From Methylobacter psychrophilus (lineage in GTDB: Bacteria; Pseudomonadota; Gammaproteobacteria; Methylococcales; Methylomonadaceae), in assembly GCF_025583945.1 (NCBI RefSeq), contig NZ_JAOEGU010000003.1:1-64000 (forward strand): a DNA stretch of 64,000 bases, written 5' to 3'. A program made the translations under genes and the position numbers. Below are positions 40,941 through 51,955 of the stretch, piece by piece. Position 1 is the stretch's first letter. Each line of letters begins with the position of its first letter. Under the pieces are notes generated by a model. That model had not been told where the DNA came from. It made no database searches and saw nothing but the letters and a program-made list of their open reading frames with translations.

Positions 40941-41133
40941 CATAAAGCATCAAGGAAAGATGCCTGATAATTTGGCTGGATAGCTAAATTGTTACTTTAA
41001 TTATTATGGTATTGCCCACCTTTTTGGACGCAATACACATTAAAACTATTCCGCGCTTTTTTGGTATGCGGCTTTTAATAACCTTGCAGCAATGCTTAAT
41101 CTCCTGAGCAGTTTTTCAGGAGCGGATTGGAAA

Positions 41134-42264
41134 ATGGCAACAAAAGAAGATTTTTACAAACTGCTCAACGTTGATAGAAACGCCAGCGATGCGGAGATCA
41201 AAAAAAGCTATCGCACTATGGCAATGAAGTTTCATCCCGACAGAAACGCTGACAATCCCCAAGCGGCTGAAGTTAAGTTCAAGCAAATCAAAGAAGCTTA
41301 CGAAATTTTATCAGACCCTAAAAAACGTTCGGCTTATGACCAGTTTGGTCATGCCGGTGTTGATCCCTCTATGGGTGGTCGTCCTGGTGGCAATGAAGGT
41401 TTCAGTGATATATTCGGTGATGTCTTTGGCGATATTTTTGGCGGCGGCAGGCAGCAACGCAGCAATGTTCAACGCGGCTCTGATTTGCGCTATAACCTGG
41501 AACTAACCCTGGAAGAGGCCGTTGCCGGAACCGAAACCAAAATTCGTATTCCTGTACTGGTTGGCTGCACTGAGTGTAAAGGCTCGGGAGCCAAAAAAGG
41601 CTCAAGCCCGGTTATCTGCACTACCTGTCATGGCCATGGCCAAGTCAGGATGCAGCAAGGTTTCTTTTCTGTGCAGCAAGCCTGCCCTACCTGTCGTGGA
41701 ACGGGCAAACAAATTAAAGATCCTTGCGGCAAATGTAATGGTCAGGGACGTATTCAGGAAACCAAAACCTTGTCGGCAAAAATTCCTGCCGGTGTCGATA
41801 CCGGTGATCGGATACGCCTGACTGGAGAAGGTGAAGCCGGAGAGCGTGGTGGCCCGTCAGGCGATCTTTATATAGAAATCCGGGTAAAAGAGCATGATAT
41901 TTTCACTCGTGACGGTGCCAACTTATATTGCGAAGTACCTATTAATTTTGCTACCGCCTGCTTGGGTGATGTCATACAGGTACCTACTTTGGATGGTGAA
42001 GTAAAACTAACCATACCGCCTGAAACGCAAACCGGAAAATCGTTCAGGTTACGCGGTAAAGGTGTTAAACAAGTCAGGGGTGGTGCCGTCGGTGATTTAC
42101 TGTGTAAGGTAAAAATCGAAACACCGGTACAGTTAACCAAAGAACAAAAAGCACTGATTGAAAAGCTGGGGGAATCTTTATCCAGTGGTGGCAAGCAACA
42201 TAGCCCTCAGGAACACTCCTGGATTGCCGGGGTAAAAAGCTTTTTTGATAAATTAACAGGATAA
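41134..42264 (+). CDS. dnaJ: chaperone DnaJ (Hsp40)
   Basis: The DnaK co-chaperone has 376 residues from the ATG at 41134, preceded by AGGAG; a longer frame begins at 41092. The J-domain includes [13 protein letters not shown] with the His-Pro-Asp triad. A G/F-rich region follows. Four CxxCxGxG zinc repeats are present: [24 protein letters not shown] and CGKCNGQG. The C-terminal substrate-binding domain completes it. It ends 3 bp before dapB. Confidence 0.97.
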   Translation: MATKEDFYKLLNVDRNASDAEIKKSYRTMAMKFHPDRNADNPQAAEVKFKQIKEAYEILSDPKKRSAYDQFGHAGVDPSMGGRPGGNEGFSDIFGDVFGDIFGGGRQQRSNVQRGSDLRYNLELTLEEAVAGTETKIRIPVLVGCTECKGSGAKKGSSPVICTTCHGHGQVRMQQGFFSVQQACPTCRGTGKQIKDPCGKCNGQGRIQETKTLSAKIPAGVDTGDRIRLTGEGEAGERGGPSGDLYIEIRVKEHDIFTRDGANLYCEVPINFATACLGDVIQVPTLDGEVKLTIPPETQTGKSFRLRGKGVKQVRGGAVGDLLCKVKIETPVQLTKEQKALIEKLGESLSSGGKQHSPQEHSWIAGVKSFFDKLTG

Positions 42265-43071
<807 letters not shown>

Positions 43072-43164
43072 GCTGACTTCATACTAATCTGCCAATCTAT
43101 AATTTCTGTTGTAATCGACATCTGCCTTAATTAACCAAGGTAAACAAATTCCCTATACCAGCCC

Positions 43165-43204
43165 AAAAAAACCTCGTTTGGATTTTTCCAAACGAGGTTT
43201 TTTT
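43165..43204. terminator. strong bidirectional terminator after dapB
   Basis: An 18-bp perfect inverted repeat (43165-43182 and 43187-43204) has a TTTT loop. It is flanked by A and T runs, with the core CCTCGTTTGGA. It is 93 nt past the dapB stop. Confidence 0.93.
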
Positions 43205-43347
43205 TTGTAAAAAAATCCATTACCTGATTATTTTATCCGCTTGGCGATAAAGTATTACATCGATAAAAACCATATATAAAAACTCAACAATAGTTACCTA
43301 TCGCATATCTTTATCACTTAATGAGATATACATATCAAAATACATCA

Positions 43348-43377
43348 TTAAATATCTTACATTTTCACTGCTATAGT
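43348..43377 (+). promoter_or_regulatory. sulfate-cluster promoter candidate
   Basis: TTAAAT (43348-43353) and TATAGT (43372-43377), 18 bp apart, would start a transcript about 70 nt before the yezD-like gene. The -35 is poor, as expected if an activator of the CysB type is needed. This is weak evidence. Confidence 0.3.
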
Positions 43378-43451
43378 GCACCCAGCTTTTAAATATGCTG
43401 AACGTAAATAACACGTTTATCTTCAATAGTAACAGGTTGTAGGGGCGCTAT

Positions 43452-43622
43452 ATGACTACCGATACAAGAAAATACAGTCAAGTACAACTGAAGACTGCAA
43501 TCGTCGATCAGATTGTCTCTGTTTTACAAGGAATCCAGTTTGGATCGGTCGAAATTATCATTCATGACGGCAAGGTTGTACAAATTGAACGTAAAGAAAA
43601 GCTACGCTTTGACACAAAATAA
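43452..43622 (+). CDS. YezD-like small protein (DUF2292)
   Basis: This 56-residue frame has a clear ribosome site (AGGGG about 8 nt upstream). The product includes VSVLQGIQFGSVEIIIHDGK and VVQIERKEK, which is the conserved pattern of the YezD/DUF2292 family. These small proteins are often found next to sulfur and sulfate-uptake genes, as here. Biochemical function is unknown. It is probably the first gene of the sulfate operon, 118 bp ahead of the porin. Confidence 0.8.
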   Translation: MTTDTRKYSQVQLKTAIVDQIVSVLQGIQFGSVEIIIHDGKVVQIERKEKLRFDTK

Positions 43623-43740
43623 GTGCCTGAGTTAAATAATCAAATCCACTCTACCGTAAAAAACGGCGAAAAACATTATTTCAAAGTGATAGCAGACTAA
43701 CCGGATCACCGGAAGTTAAAACTCAAAACAGGACAAAAAT

Positions 43741-45318
43741 ATGAGCACCTTCCGACGCACTGCGATAGCCAGTGTCATTAATCTGGCTTTATTAGGCATT
43801 ACCGATGCCCAAGCTGCTGATACCGAAACTTTGGAAAAACGCATTCGTGAACTCGAACACCGTTTGGAAAAAATGGACCAACTGGAGGCTCGTTTGGAAA
43901 AACTCGATCAATCAGGAGCTTTATCAACCAAACCAGCCGCATTACCTGCTGCAACAGCAGTCTCACCAGAAGTAGTCAAACTCACACGTAAAGTGAATAC
44001 CCTGGAAAGAAAACTGGAAGTGCAGGATGAAGTCACTACCGGAGCCCTCCAAAAATTACCCGTATTTGATGTCGGTGAAAATGGTTTCAGAATTACTTCT
44101 TCGGACAAAAAACACCAGGTACGGATACGTGGTGCAGTTCAGGCAGATGGCCATTACTTCCTAGAAGATGACCATAATCTTAATGTCACCTCATTTGATC
44201 TTAAACAAGCACGTGTCTGGTTGGAAGGCTATGTATTCAAGGATATCTACTACAAGATCATGCCTGATTTTGCGGCGAGTGGAAATATTTTACCGGATGC
44301 TTATATTGACTATGCCTACGATCCTGCAGTCAGTTTATTAGTGGGTAAATTTAAGCCCTCAATCAGTCTTGAACGTTTACAGGGTGACTCCGATGGCACC
44401 TTTCTGGAACGCGCTTTCCCGACCTACTTGGCAAGTAACCGTGACGTAGGTATACAAGTGCATGGTGCCTTCGCCAAGCCTGGCTATAGCGCAGAGAAAA
44501 TACCAGGTCCTATAGATGCTAAAAACTTTTTAACCTATCAACTCGCGGTCGACAATGGCTCTGGCGACGACGGCAGCCCCAATAATAGTGGAAGCGCCAC
44601 CTATGATAGTAAAGAATTTGTAGGACGCGTGTTTGCACATCCCTTTCAACACACCACACCATTGCTCGAAGGATTGGGTATTGGTTTAGCTGGTTCAGTA
44701 GGAGATCCTAGTAAACAGGCACTGAAAAACCAGGCAACGCCTATTGGTAGAACCACCTATCTTAATTATGCCAATACTTATAAAACTGCTGCCGGAGTAG
44801 CACAAGCAGCACCAACAGCTGATGGTGACAGGCACCGCATATACCCACAAACTTACTGGTATTCAGGCCCCTTTGGTGTGATGGGCGAATATGCGGTTTC
44901 AACTCAGCAACTTTCCGGGAGAAACCAGACAGGCAAAGCTATAAATATTCAGCAGGAAAACAAAGCCTGGCAAGTATTTGCGTCTTATGTCCTGACAGGT
45001 GAAGACAATACCTTTGGGTCAGTAAAGCCTATTCAAAATTTTAGCCCACTGGATGGTAAATGGGGAGCGTGGCAAATTGCCGCCCGTTGGTCCGAGATGA
45101 GTATCGACAAAAGCACCTTTCAGATCATTGATCCCAGTCAGGCTGCCAATCACGCTACCGCATGGGCACTGGGCGTCAACTGGTATCTTAATGCCTATGC
45201 TTTGATTAGAGCCGATTATGAGCAGGTATCTTTTAATGGTGGAGCAGGAACTATAAAAAATGTAGCAGACCGTCCTACTGAACAAGTTTTTGCAACCCGT
45301 TTTCAATTATCGTTTTAA
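43741..45318 (+). CDS. OprP/OprO-type anion-selective outer membrane porin
   Basis: The 525-residue protein has a signal peptide ending DAQA (about residue 26). A short coiled-coil segment of repeated LExRLEKxDQ type (about 30-60) follows. The rest is a beta-barrel with alternating hydrophobic strands that ends in Phe (TRFQLSF), the outer-membrane insertion signal. Strands such as [17 protein letters not shown] and [17 protein letters not shown] match phosphate-selective porins (Porin_O_P). Given its neighbours it probably admits sulfate or a related anion, which is inference. Confidence 0.87.
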   Translation: MSTFRRTAIASVINLALLGITDAQAADTETLEKRIRELEHRLEKMDQLEARLEKLDQSGALSTKPAALPAATAVSPEVVKLTRKVNTLERKLEVQDEVTTGALQKLPVFDVGENGFRITSSDKKHQVRIRGAVQADGHYFLEDDHNLNVTSFDLKQARVWLEGYVFKDIYYKIMPDFAASGNILPDAYIDYAYDPAVSLLVGKFKPSISLERLQGDSDGTFLERAFPTYLASNRDVGIQVHGAFAKPGYSAEKIPGPIDAKNFLTYQLAVDNGSGDDGSPNNSGSATYDSKEFVGRVFAHPFQHTTPLLEGLGIGLAGSVGDPSKQALKNQATPIGRTTYLNYANTYKTAAGVAQAAPTADGDRHRIYPQTYWYSGPFGVMGEYAVSTQQLSGRNQTGKAINIQQENKAWQVFASYVLTGEDNTFGSVKPIQNFSPLDGKWGAWQIAARWSEMSIDKSTFQIIDPSQAANHATAWALGVNWYLNAYALIRADYEQVSFNGGAGTIKNVADRPTEQVFATRFQLSF

Positions 45319-45343
45319 CAATCTGACCCAAGAAACTTTATTT

Positions 45344-46354
45344 ATGAAAAATAACTTTTTTACTATTATCTTCGCAGCCGTACTGGCCATTCTGGCAGTA
45401 AATAATTCACATGCAGCCGATATAAAACTACTCAATGTGTCTTACGATCCAACTCGTGAGTTATATAAAGAATACAATCCGGTATTCGCCAAATACTGGA
45501 AAGCCAAAACCGGCGATGACGTCACCATCAATCAATCTCATGCGGGTTCAGGTAAACAGGCGCGATCTGTATTGGAAGGACTGGAAGCCGATGTAGTGAC
45601 ACTGGCACTTGGTTATGACGTTGATCAACTCTATCAAAAACGTAAACTAATCCCGGAAAACTGGCAAACTTTGCTGCCAAACAATAGTTCACCTTATACA
45701 TCAACTATTGTATTTCTGGTACGCAAAGGCAATCCGCTGGCAATTAAAGACTGGAATGACATCGTCAAACCTGGCGTCAGTATCGTCACGCCAAACCCAA
45801 AAACCTCCGGCGGTGCACGTTGGAACTACTTGGCCGCTTGGGCTTATGCGCTTAAGACCAACAATAATGACGAAGCGGCTGCAAAAGAATTTATTGGTAA
45901 ATTGTTTAAAAATGCGGCCGTATTGGATACCGGTGCTCGCGGCTCAACCACCACTTTTATCGAGCGCGAAATTGGTGATGTATTGATTGCCTGGGAAAAC
46001 GAAGCTTATTTGGCATTACGTGAATTCGGCGCAGACAAATTTGAAATTATTACTCCTTCATTAAGTATTTTGGCAGAGCCACCCGTCGCAGTTGTTGAAG
46101 ATATAGCACGTAAACATGGCACTGTAGAAGTAGCGACAGAATACCTGAAGTATTTATACAGTAAGGAAGGCCAAGAAATCATAGGCAAAAACTTTTATCG
46201 CCCGACAGATCCTGAAATAGCAGCCAAATATGCCAAACAATTTCAGCCCTTGCAGTTGGTTAAAATCGACGCATTCGGCGGTTGGGATGCCGCTCAGAAA
46301 AAGCATTTTTCTGATGATGGCGTATTTGACCAAATCTATGGACCCGGAAAATAA
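45344..46354 (+). CDS. sbp: periplasmic sulfate-binding protein, first copy
   Basis: From the ATG at 45344 the product has 336 residues. The longer frame from 45290 overlaps the porin. The signal peptide ends SHAA. The mature part [43 protein letters not shown] and [15 protein letters not shown] are family signatures for sulfate/thiosulfate binding. It delivers sulfate to CysTWA. A perfect terminator-like hairpin separates it from the second copy. Confidence 0.94.
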   Translation: MKNNFFTIIFAAVLAILAVNNSHAADIKLLNVSYDPTRELYKEYNPVFAKYWKAKTGDDVTINQSHAGSGKQARSVLEGLEADVVTLALGYDVDQLYQKRKLIPENWQTLLPNNSSPYTSTIVFLVRKGNPLAIKDWNDIVKPGVSIVTPNPKTSGGARWNYLAAWAYALKTNNNDEAAAKEFIGKLFKNAAVLDTGARGSTTTFIEREIGDVLIAWENEAYLALREFGADKFEIITPSLSILAEPPVAVVEDIARKHGTVEVATEYLKYLYSKEGQEIIGKNFYRPTDPEIAAKYAKQFQPLQLVKIDAFGGWDAAQKKHFSDDGVFDQIYGPGK

Positions 46355-46382
46355 GTTACGATTTACCTATAACTGGTAAAAC

Positions 46383-46430
46383 ACAGGGTGAACAAACGCT
46401 AAAATGCGCTGTTCACCCTGTCTTGTTTTG
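46383..46430 (+). terminator. terminator between the two sulfate-binding genes
   Basis: ACAGGGTGAACA (46383-46394) and TGTTCACCCTGT (46410-46421) form a perfect 12-bp stem followed by CTTGTTTTG. It starts 28 nt past the first sbp stop, and would limit expression of the second copy and the transporter. Confidence 0.85.
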
Positions 46431-46498
46431 CTAAAGCGTTTTATCGATAAAAAGTGACCTTGTCAAAAACCAGCTTACCCTTACCGGAATTTTTTCAC

Positions 46499-47536
46499 AT
46501 GAAAAAAATAATACTTAAAAATCTTTTTAATAGGCGACTTATTCACCGCTCACTTTATCTGCTGGGTTTACTAACGCTGTCTTTTACAGGCACAATTAGC
46601 GCTAAAGAATACTCAATACTTAATGTCTCTTATGATGTTTCTCGAGAATTATATAAAGATATTAACGTCGCATTTTCCGATTACTGGCTAAAAAAAACCG
46701 GCGATAAAGTGACCATCCAGCAATCCCACGATGGTTCCAGCAAACAGGCTGCCGCTGTTATAGCCGGTCTGGAAGCGGATGTTGTAACGATGAACCAGGA
46801 AACGGATATTGACAAGATTGCAACCAAAGGCTTGATCAGCAAAAACTGGCTTACCCGGTTCCCTGATAACAGTGCGCCTTACACATCAACCACCGTATTT
46901 TTGGTGCGTAAAGGTAACCCTAAAAACATCAAGGATTGGGATGACCTGATTAAAGCCGACAACGCTGTTATCCTGTCCAATCCTAAAACTTCCGGCAATG
47001 CCCGCTACAGCTATTTAGCAGCATGGGGTTATGCGTTGCGCAAATCCGGCAGTGAAGAAAAGGCACGAGAATTTATTACTCAACTTTTTAAGCATGTACC
47101 GGTTTTAAATACCGGAGGACGCGCTGCAACCAATACCTTTATTCAGAATAATACTGGCGATGTATTGTTAACTTTTGAAAATGAAGCCTTCTTGATTGCC
47201 AAAGACTTGGGTGCCGATAAATTTGATGTTATTGTTCCGTCAACCAGTATAGAAGCGGATCATCCGGTTGCCATTATTAATCCGGTCGTCGATAAAAAAG
47301 GCACTCAGAAAGTGGCCGAAGCTTATCTTGGATTTCTCTGGACCGATACCGGTCAGGAAATCATTGCCAAACATCATTATCGTCCACGCAATCCTGAAAT
47401 TCTTGCCCGTCATGCCGACCAATTCGCACACCTGGAGCTATTTTCAATTAACGATATTATTCCAGGCGGTTGGCCTGCCGCGCAACGGACTCACTTTGCT
47501 GATGGCGGCATATTTGATCAGATTTATAGCCAATAA
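46499..47536 (+). CDS. periplasmic sulfate-binding protein, second copy
   Basis: This 345-residue paralogue starts at the ATG at 46499, with a basic N-region and a signal peptide ending ISAK (about residue 36). An upstream GTG frame begins at 46454. It keeps ILNVSYDVSRELYKDINVAF, QQSHDGSSKQAAAVIAGLEADVV and PKTSGNARYSYLAAWGYAL. It differs from the first copy across most of its length. Different affinity or anion range (sulfate, thiosulfate or another oxyanion) is plausible but not readable from the sequence. Confidence 0.92.
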   Translation: MKKIILKNLFNRRLIHRSLYLLGLLTLSFTGTISAKEYSILNVSYDVSRELYKDINVAFSDYWLKKTGDKVTIQQSHDGSSKQAAAVIAGLEADVVTMNQETDIDKIATKGLISKNWLTRFPDNSAPYTSTTVFLVRKGNPKNIKDWDDLIKADNAVILSNPKTSGNARYSYLAAWGYALRKSGSEEKAREFITQLFKHVPVLNTGGRAATNTFIQNNTGDVLLTFENEAFLIAKDLGADKFDVIVPSTSIEADHPVAIINPVVDKKGTQKVAEAYLGFLWTDTGQEIIAKHHYRPRNPEILARHADQFAHLELFSINDIIPGGWPAAQRTHFADGGIFDQIYSQ

Positions 47537-47777
47537 TAAGATCAATATAGCAATAAATCACCAAGTTAAAATACTGCCAATAACACGATGTATTTATAAC
47601 GCTATGAACAGAAAAATAAGCTCTTAATCGAATAGAACCAAACCGTTAAGGGGCGAGTACCATCACCCCCGCCAAAAATTAATTTTTTGAGAACAACAAT
47701 GAAAACAAGATTATCTATTGTCAGTCAGGCGACATCGCCACTGACACAATGTACTCAAACAACAATGGAGATAGGTA

Positions 47778-48605
47778 ATGTCACAAAGTAGTGTTATGCC
47801 GGGATTTCGTCCAACCATCGGATTTACCCTTCTCTATCTGGGCCTGGTCGTTTTAATACCGTTGAGCACGTTAGTGTTTAAAAGTTTTGAGCTGGATTGG
47901 AATGATTATGTCCATATCATTACCAACAAGCGGGTAATATCCTCCTTTCGCGTCAGCTTTTCCACCGCGCTGGTGGCCGCTCTCATCGCCAGTTTTTTTG
48001 GTTTTATTGTTGCCTGGGTGTTGGTACGTTATTCATTTCTCGGTAAACCTTTTTTTCACGCCTTGATCGACTTCCCTTTTGCCCTACCAACAGCCGTCGC
48101 CGGTATTGTCCTCGCCACTATTTTCCAACCCAGTGGTTTTCTTGGCAAATTACTGATTAATACACTTGGCGTACAGGTTGCTTTTAAACCCATGGGTATT
48201 GTAATGGCACTCATTTTTATCAGCATCCCCTTTGTCGTACGTACCGTCGAACCGGTATTGCTCGAATTTGAGTCATCCATGGAAGAAGCAGGTTCCAGTC
48301 TGGGAGCTACGCGCTGGCAAGTATTTACCAAAATTATTTTTCCGAATGTTTTCCCTGCCCTGCTAACCGGCTTTGCCCTGGCTTTTGCCAGAGGTGTCGG
48401 TGAATACGGCTCGGTCATCTTTATTGCCGGCAATATTCCCTATATATCAGAAATTGTGCCATTATTAATTGTTACCAAGTTGGAACAATTTGATATTCAA
48501 GGTGCTACCGCCATTGCCTTGACGATGCTGGTTATCTCTTTCGTAATGCTGTTATTGATTAACGTACTGCAATACTGGGTGCGTAAACGCTCCGGACAAC
48601 TATAA
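47778..48605 (+). CDS. cysT: sulfate/thiosulfate ABC permease CysT
   Basis: CysT (CysU) is one of two channel subunits. The 275-residue protein has six membrane helices and the cytoplasmic EAA loop SMEEAGSSLGATRWQVFTKIIFPNV. FPFALPTAVAGI is the family segment near residue 95. GGAG and AGG lie just upstream of the ATG. It follows a 241-bp gap and is 13 bp ahead of cysW. Confidence 0.94.
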   Translation: MSQSSVMPGFRPTIGFTLLYLGLVVLIPLSTLVFKSFELDWNDYVHIITNKRVISSFRVSFSTALVAALIASFFGFIVAWVLVRYSFLGKPFFHALIDFPFALPTAVAGIVLATIFQPSGFLGKLLINTLGVQVAFKPMGIVMALIFISIPFVVRTVEPVLLEFESSMEEAGSSLGATRWQVFTKIIFPNVFPALLTGFALAFARGVGEYGSVIFIAGNIPYISEIVPLLIVTKLEQFDIQGATAIALTMLVISFVMLLLINVLQYWVRKRSGQL

Positions 48606-48618
48606 GGATAATGTCAAT

Positions 48619-49485
48619 ATGAATGCCGTTACTCAACCCATAAACCCCGCTAAATTAGTTGCCCGCCAACAGCTGGCTTTACAAGATCCCGACTGGGTCA
48701 GATGGACTTTAATCGCGATAGCCATCGGTTTCATCAGCCTGTTTATATGCCTGCCACTGGGCCTGGTTATTTTCCAGGCCTTCTCGAAAGGCGTCGCAGC
48801 TTATTGGTCGGCATTATCCCAGGATGACACAATAGCTGCCATCAATCTGACCCTGTTAACTGCATTAGTCACTGTCCCGTTAAACACGGTATTTGGCGTT
48901 ACCGCCGCCTGGGCAATTACCCGCTTTGATTTTAAAGGCAAAAGCCTGTTAACCACATTGATCGATCTGCCGTTTTCAGTATCTCCGGTTATTTCGGGAT
49001 TTATTTTTGTGCTGTTGTTTGGGGCAGAAGGCTGGTTTGGTGAATGGTTGATCGTCCATGATATAAAAATTATTTTTGCTGTACCCGGGATTATCCTGGC
49101 TACCTTGTTTATTACCTTTCCTTTCGTCGCGAGGCAATTGATTCCTCTCATGCAGGAAATGGGTAACCAGGAAGAAGAAGCCGCACTATCATTAGGTGCG
49201 AGTGGCTGGCAAACTTTTTGGGCCGTTACCATACCCAACATTAAATGGGCTTTACTCTATGGCGTATTACTGTGTAACGCCAGAGCAATGGGTGAATTTG
49301 GCGCAGTTTCCGTTGTTTCCGGTCATATTCGAGGCTTAACCAATACATTGCCCTTACATGTGGAAGTCAATTATAACGACTATGATGTCGTCGGTGCCTT
49401 TGCCAGTGCTTCGATTCTGGCAGGTTTGGCCATCGTTACCCTGATTTTAAAAACGGCCCTGGAATGGAAGCAGGGCAACCGATAA
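48619..49485 (+). CDS. cysW: sulfate/thiosulfate ABC permease CysW
   Basis: CysW pairs with CysT. The 288-residue protein has six helices and the EAA loop QEEEAALSLGASGWQTFWAVTIPN. LIDLPFSVSPVISGFIFVLLFG and CNARAMGEFGAVSVVSGHIRG are typical. AAGGA lies about 8 nt before the start. A hairpin lies between cysW and cysA. Confidence 0.94.
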   Translation: MNAVTQPINPAKLVARQQLALQDPDWVRWTLIAIAIGFISLFICLPLGLVIFQAFSKGVAAYWSALSQDDTIAAINLTLLTALVTVPLNTVFGVTAAWAITRFDFKGKSLLTTLIDLPFSVSPVISGFIFVLLFGAEGWFGEWLIVHDIKIIFAVPGIILATLFITFPFVARQLIPLMQEMGNQEEEAALSLGASGWQTFWAVTIPNIKWALLYGVLLCNARAMGEFGAVSVVSGHIRGLTNTLPLHVEVNYNDYDVVGAFASASILAGLAIVTLILKTALEWKQGNR

Positions 49486-49513
49486 GTTCTCGGACAGTCC
49501 CCCACATTAATTT

Positions 49514-49556
49514 GGTAAGGTGATAGCCAATATTCTTCGCAGAAAATCACCTAACC
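49514..49556 (+). other. hairpin between cysW and cysA
   Basis: GGTAAGGTGAT (49514-49524) and ATCACCTAACC (49546-49556) pair with one mismatch around a 21-nt loop. It could adjust cysA level or protect the upstream mRNA. There is no T tract, so it is not a standard terminator. Confidence 0.4.
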
Positions 49557-49584
49557 ACCATGATTTTATTTTAGAGATTCCACT

Positions 49585-50628
49585 ATGAGTATTTTGCTTT
49601 CTGATATCAGTAAAAATTTTGGCACCTTTGCTGCCTTGGACCATATCAATCTGGAAGTTCCAGAAGGCGAACTGGTAGCCTTGTTAGGCCCTTCCGGTTG
49701 TGGCAAAACGACACTGTTACGCATTATTGCCGGATTGGAACATGCCGACAAAGGACGTGTGTTAATAAACGAAGAAGACAAAACGGATCAAAATGTTAGC
49801 CAGCGCGGTATCGGCTTTGTGTTTCAGCACTACGCGCTGTTTCGGCACATGACCGTATTTGAGAACGTGGCATTTGGCTTACGGGTCAAGCCTCGTCGGG
49901 ACAGGCCCAGTAACGATATTATTGCCAAAAAAGTTCATGCCTTGTTGGAACTGGTTCAGCTGGACTGGCTCAATGACCGTTATCCCGACCAACTATCCGG
50001 TGGCCAACGTCAACGTATTGCTTTGGCAAGAGCCTTGGCTGTAGAACCCTCCGTATTATTACTGGATGAACCGTTTGGTGCACTTGATGCCAGCGTGCGT
50101 AAGGATTTACGGCAATGGTTACGAAACCTGCATCATGAATTAAATGTCACCAGCATTTTTGTTACCCATGACCAGGAAGAAGCCATGGAAGTCGCCAGTC
50201 AGGTGGTCGTACTTAATCATGGCCGCATCGAACAGCAAGGTTCACCCAGCGATATTTACGATCATCCCGCCAATGCTTTTGTCTCGCGTTTTATAGGACA
50301 AACCAATGTTTTTGATTTGGATAAACACGACGCTGACTGGCTACAAACAGCCGGATTATTGCCCCCCCATAGCGATGGTAAAATTGCCCATGTGCGGCCT
50401 CATGACATTCTCATTGAAAAATCAACAGCAGACCAAGCAGCACCGGCAACATTGAAAGACTGGCAACATCTGGGTGCACTGATTCGTCTTGAGCTGGTTA
50501 AAAACGGCTCCAATGGTTCGGCAGCACCTGTTTTTGCAGAAATGCCCAATGACCAGTTTAAACAATTAAACTTAAACCGAGGCGACAAAGTTGATCTGAA
50601 AATACGCCAGGCGCACTGGTTTCATTAG
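49585..50628 (+). CDS. cysA: sulfate/thiosulfate import ATPase CysA
   Basis: The 347-residue ATPase has Walker [10 protein letters not shown], signature [15 protein letters not shown], Walker [13 protein letters not shown] and a switch segment [18 protein letters not shown]-terminal regulatory region (about 240-347) ends RQAHWFH. It powers CysTW. Length is close to E. coli CysA (365). It closes the transporter operon. Confidence 0.95.
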   Translation: MSILLSDISKNFGTFAALDHINLEVPEGELVALLGPSGCGKTTLLRIIAGLEHADKGRVLINEEDKTDQNVSQRGIGFVFQHYALFRHMTVFENVAFGLRVKPRRDRPSNDIIAKKVHALLELVQLDWLNDRYPDQLSGGQRQRIALARALAVEPSVLLLDEPFGALDASVRKDLRQWLRNLHHELNVTSIFVTHDQEEAMEVASQVVVLNHGRIEQQGSPSDIYDHPANAFVSRFIGQTNVFDLDKHDADWLQTAGLLPPHSDGKIAHVRPHDILIEKSTADQAAPATLKDWQHLGALIRLELVKNGSNGSAAPVFAEMPNDQFKQLNLNRGDKVDLKIRQAHWFH

Positions 50629-50650
50629 TTTTTTAACGTAAGCATTCACC

Positions 50651-50728
50651 TCCCCCTTTGAAAAAGGGGGATTGAGGGGGATTTATCTAATAAAATCTCC
50701 CCCTAACCCCTCTTTTCAAAGAGGGGGA
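50651..50728. repeat. C/G-run palindromic intergenic repeat
   Basis: The element is an imperfect palindrome of about 78 bp made of C5-6 and G5-6 runs, with TTTGAAAAAGGGGG and its inverse. Each end forms its own hairpin. Elements of this style are scattered between genes in many bacteria. Its location just past cysA suggests an inserted repeat that may act as a transcript end. Confidence 0.7.
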
Positions 50729-50771
50729 CTGAATAAATACTTTTTAACTACTCAGCCATTAAAAAACAGGC

Positions 50772-50887
50772 GTAAGTTGGAATAAGGCTTTTCGAACACA
50801 AGCGAGAATAAGCGTTTTCGGCACTATGCACGAGTGTGCCGGAAACGCCACCAAGCGCCATGCTTGGGTGGCCTTATGCCGACCTAC
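50772..50887. repeat. cruciform-type intergenic repeat
   Basis: Outer arms GTAAGTTGGAATAAGGC and an inverse GCCTTATGCCGACCTAC (three mismatches) enclose two further hairpins. These are GCGTTTTCGGCAC with GTGCCGGAAACGC, and CCACC with GGGTGG. It fits a REP/MITE-like element of about 116 bp. No protein is encoded. Confidence 0.7.
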
Positions 50888-50974
50888 AGCTAACAACAAA
50901 ATCAGTTGAAACCCGTATAATCAGTATCATCCGTGTACAATAATCAGGAATAGTCGATAAGGAATCACTAAAAC

Positions 50975-51874
50975 ATGAATTTGAGCCAAATTGAATTACT
51001 TCGTGTGCTCCAGGAAACAAACTTAAATCTTTCAAAAGCCGCTGAAAAAATGCATATTGTGCAATCAGCAGTCAGTCGGCAATTACATCTTTTTGAAGAT
51101 GAATTAGGCTCGCCGTTATTTGAAAGACAGGGCAAAAAATTGATCGGCATGACAACGTTGGGACTACGTATCATGGATGAGGTCGCCATAATTAACCGGG
51201 CCAAAACCAATATTCAAAATCTGGCTGCCGATTACCTTGACAGTAATCAAGGTATTCTGCACATTGCGACTACTCACACTCAAGCCAAGTATTTTTTACC
51301 CGTACCTATCCAACGGTTTAGGGAAAAATATCCGGGCGTCAAAATTTATATGGCGCAATCATCACCGGAACAACTGATTGCCCAGTTGCATACGCGTAAA
51401 GCGGATATTGCCATCTGTACCGAAAAAGTCGATCAGGAGACTGATCTGGTGATTGAAAATTGTTATGAGTGGCATCATGCGTTGGTCGTACCCCAACAAC
51501 ATCCGCTAAGTGAGGGCGAGATTACTCTTGAACGCCTGGCCTCGTTCCCTATCCTTACCTATAGTTTTGGTTTTACCGGACGGTCAAATATTGAAAGTGC
51601 TTTTAAAAATAAAGGACTGGATCTGGATATTGCCTTGGCAGCTTCCGATACCGATGTAATAAAAACCTACGTTCGTTTGGGGATGGGCGTTGGTCTTATT
51701 ACGGCAATGGCGTACGACCCCAAGGCAGATTGGGATTTGGTCGCACGGGACTTATCGCATTTAATTCCCAGCTCAAAAACTAAAATAGCCTATTTAAAAC
51801 ACAACTATTTACCCTTATATAGCCAGCATTTTATTGCCGAATTATTACTGGCAGCCAAAGACATAAAATGCTGA
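50975..51874 (+). CDS. cysB: CysB-type LysR transcriptional regulator
   Basis: The 299-residue protein has the LysR winged helix (NLSKAAEKMHIVQSAVSRQLHLFEDELGSPLF) with the CysB-specific start MNLSQIELLRVLQETN. The effector domain follows (HIATTHTQAKYFLPVPIQRFREKYPGV). CysB and Cbl activate sulfate assimilation in response to acetylserine or sulfate state. Position directly after cysA on the same strand supports control of the sulfate cluster. I cannot separate CysB from Cbl. Confidence 0.85.
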   Translation: MNLSQIELLRVLQETNLNLSKAAEKMHIVQSAVSRQLHLFEDELGSPLFERQGKKLIGMTTLGLRIMDEVAIINRAKTNIQNLAADYLDSNQGILHIATTHTQAKYFLPVPIQRFREKYPGVKIYMAQSSPEQLIAQLHTRKADIAICTEKVDQETDLVIENCYEWHHALVVPQQHPLSEGEITLERLASFPILTYSFGFTGRSNIESAFKNKGLDLDIALAASDTDVIKTYVRLGMGVGLITAMAYDPKADWDLVARDLSHLIPSSKTKIAYLKHNYLPLYSQHFIAELLLAAKDIKC

Positions 51875-51924
51875 AGTGATTGGCTATCAACTTAAGCCTG
51901 GGCGGGAAATAATTATCTACAGGC

Positions 51925-51947
51925 GTCCCGACCAAAAGTTGCTAGCC
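51925..51947 (+). repeat. solo copy of a 23-bp repeat
   Basis: GTCCCGACCAAAAGTTGCTAGCC resembles the arms of the interrupted palindrome at 53319-53408, matching 18 of 23 positions with its right arm. The copy lies just past the end of the sigma-54 activator gene, so the gene is flanked by this sequence on both sides. Confidence 0.5.
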
Positions 51948-51955
51948 TCTTTTCT

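Noticed and set aside
47699-47790. A 30-codon frame upstream of cysT that overlaps its start, a possible leader peptide
   Set aside because: It has no run of Cys or Met codons and no attenuator-type hairpin follows. There is no evidence of translation.
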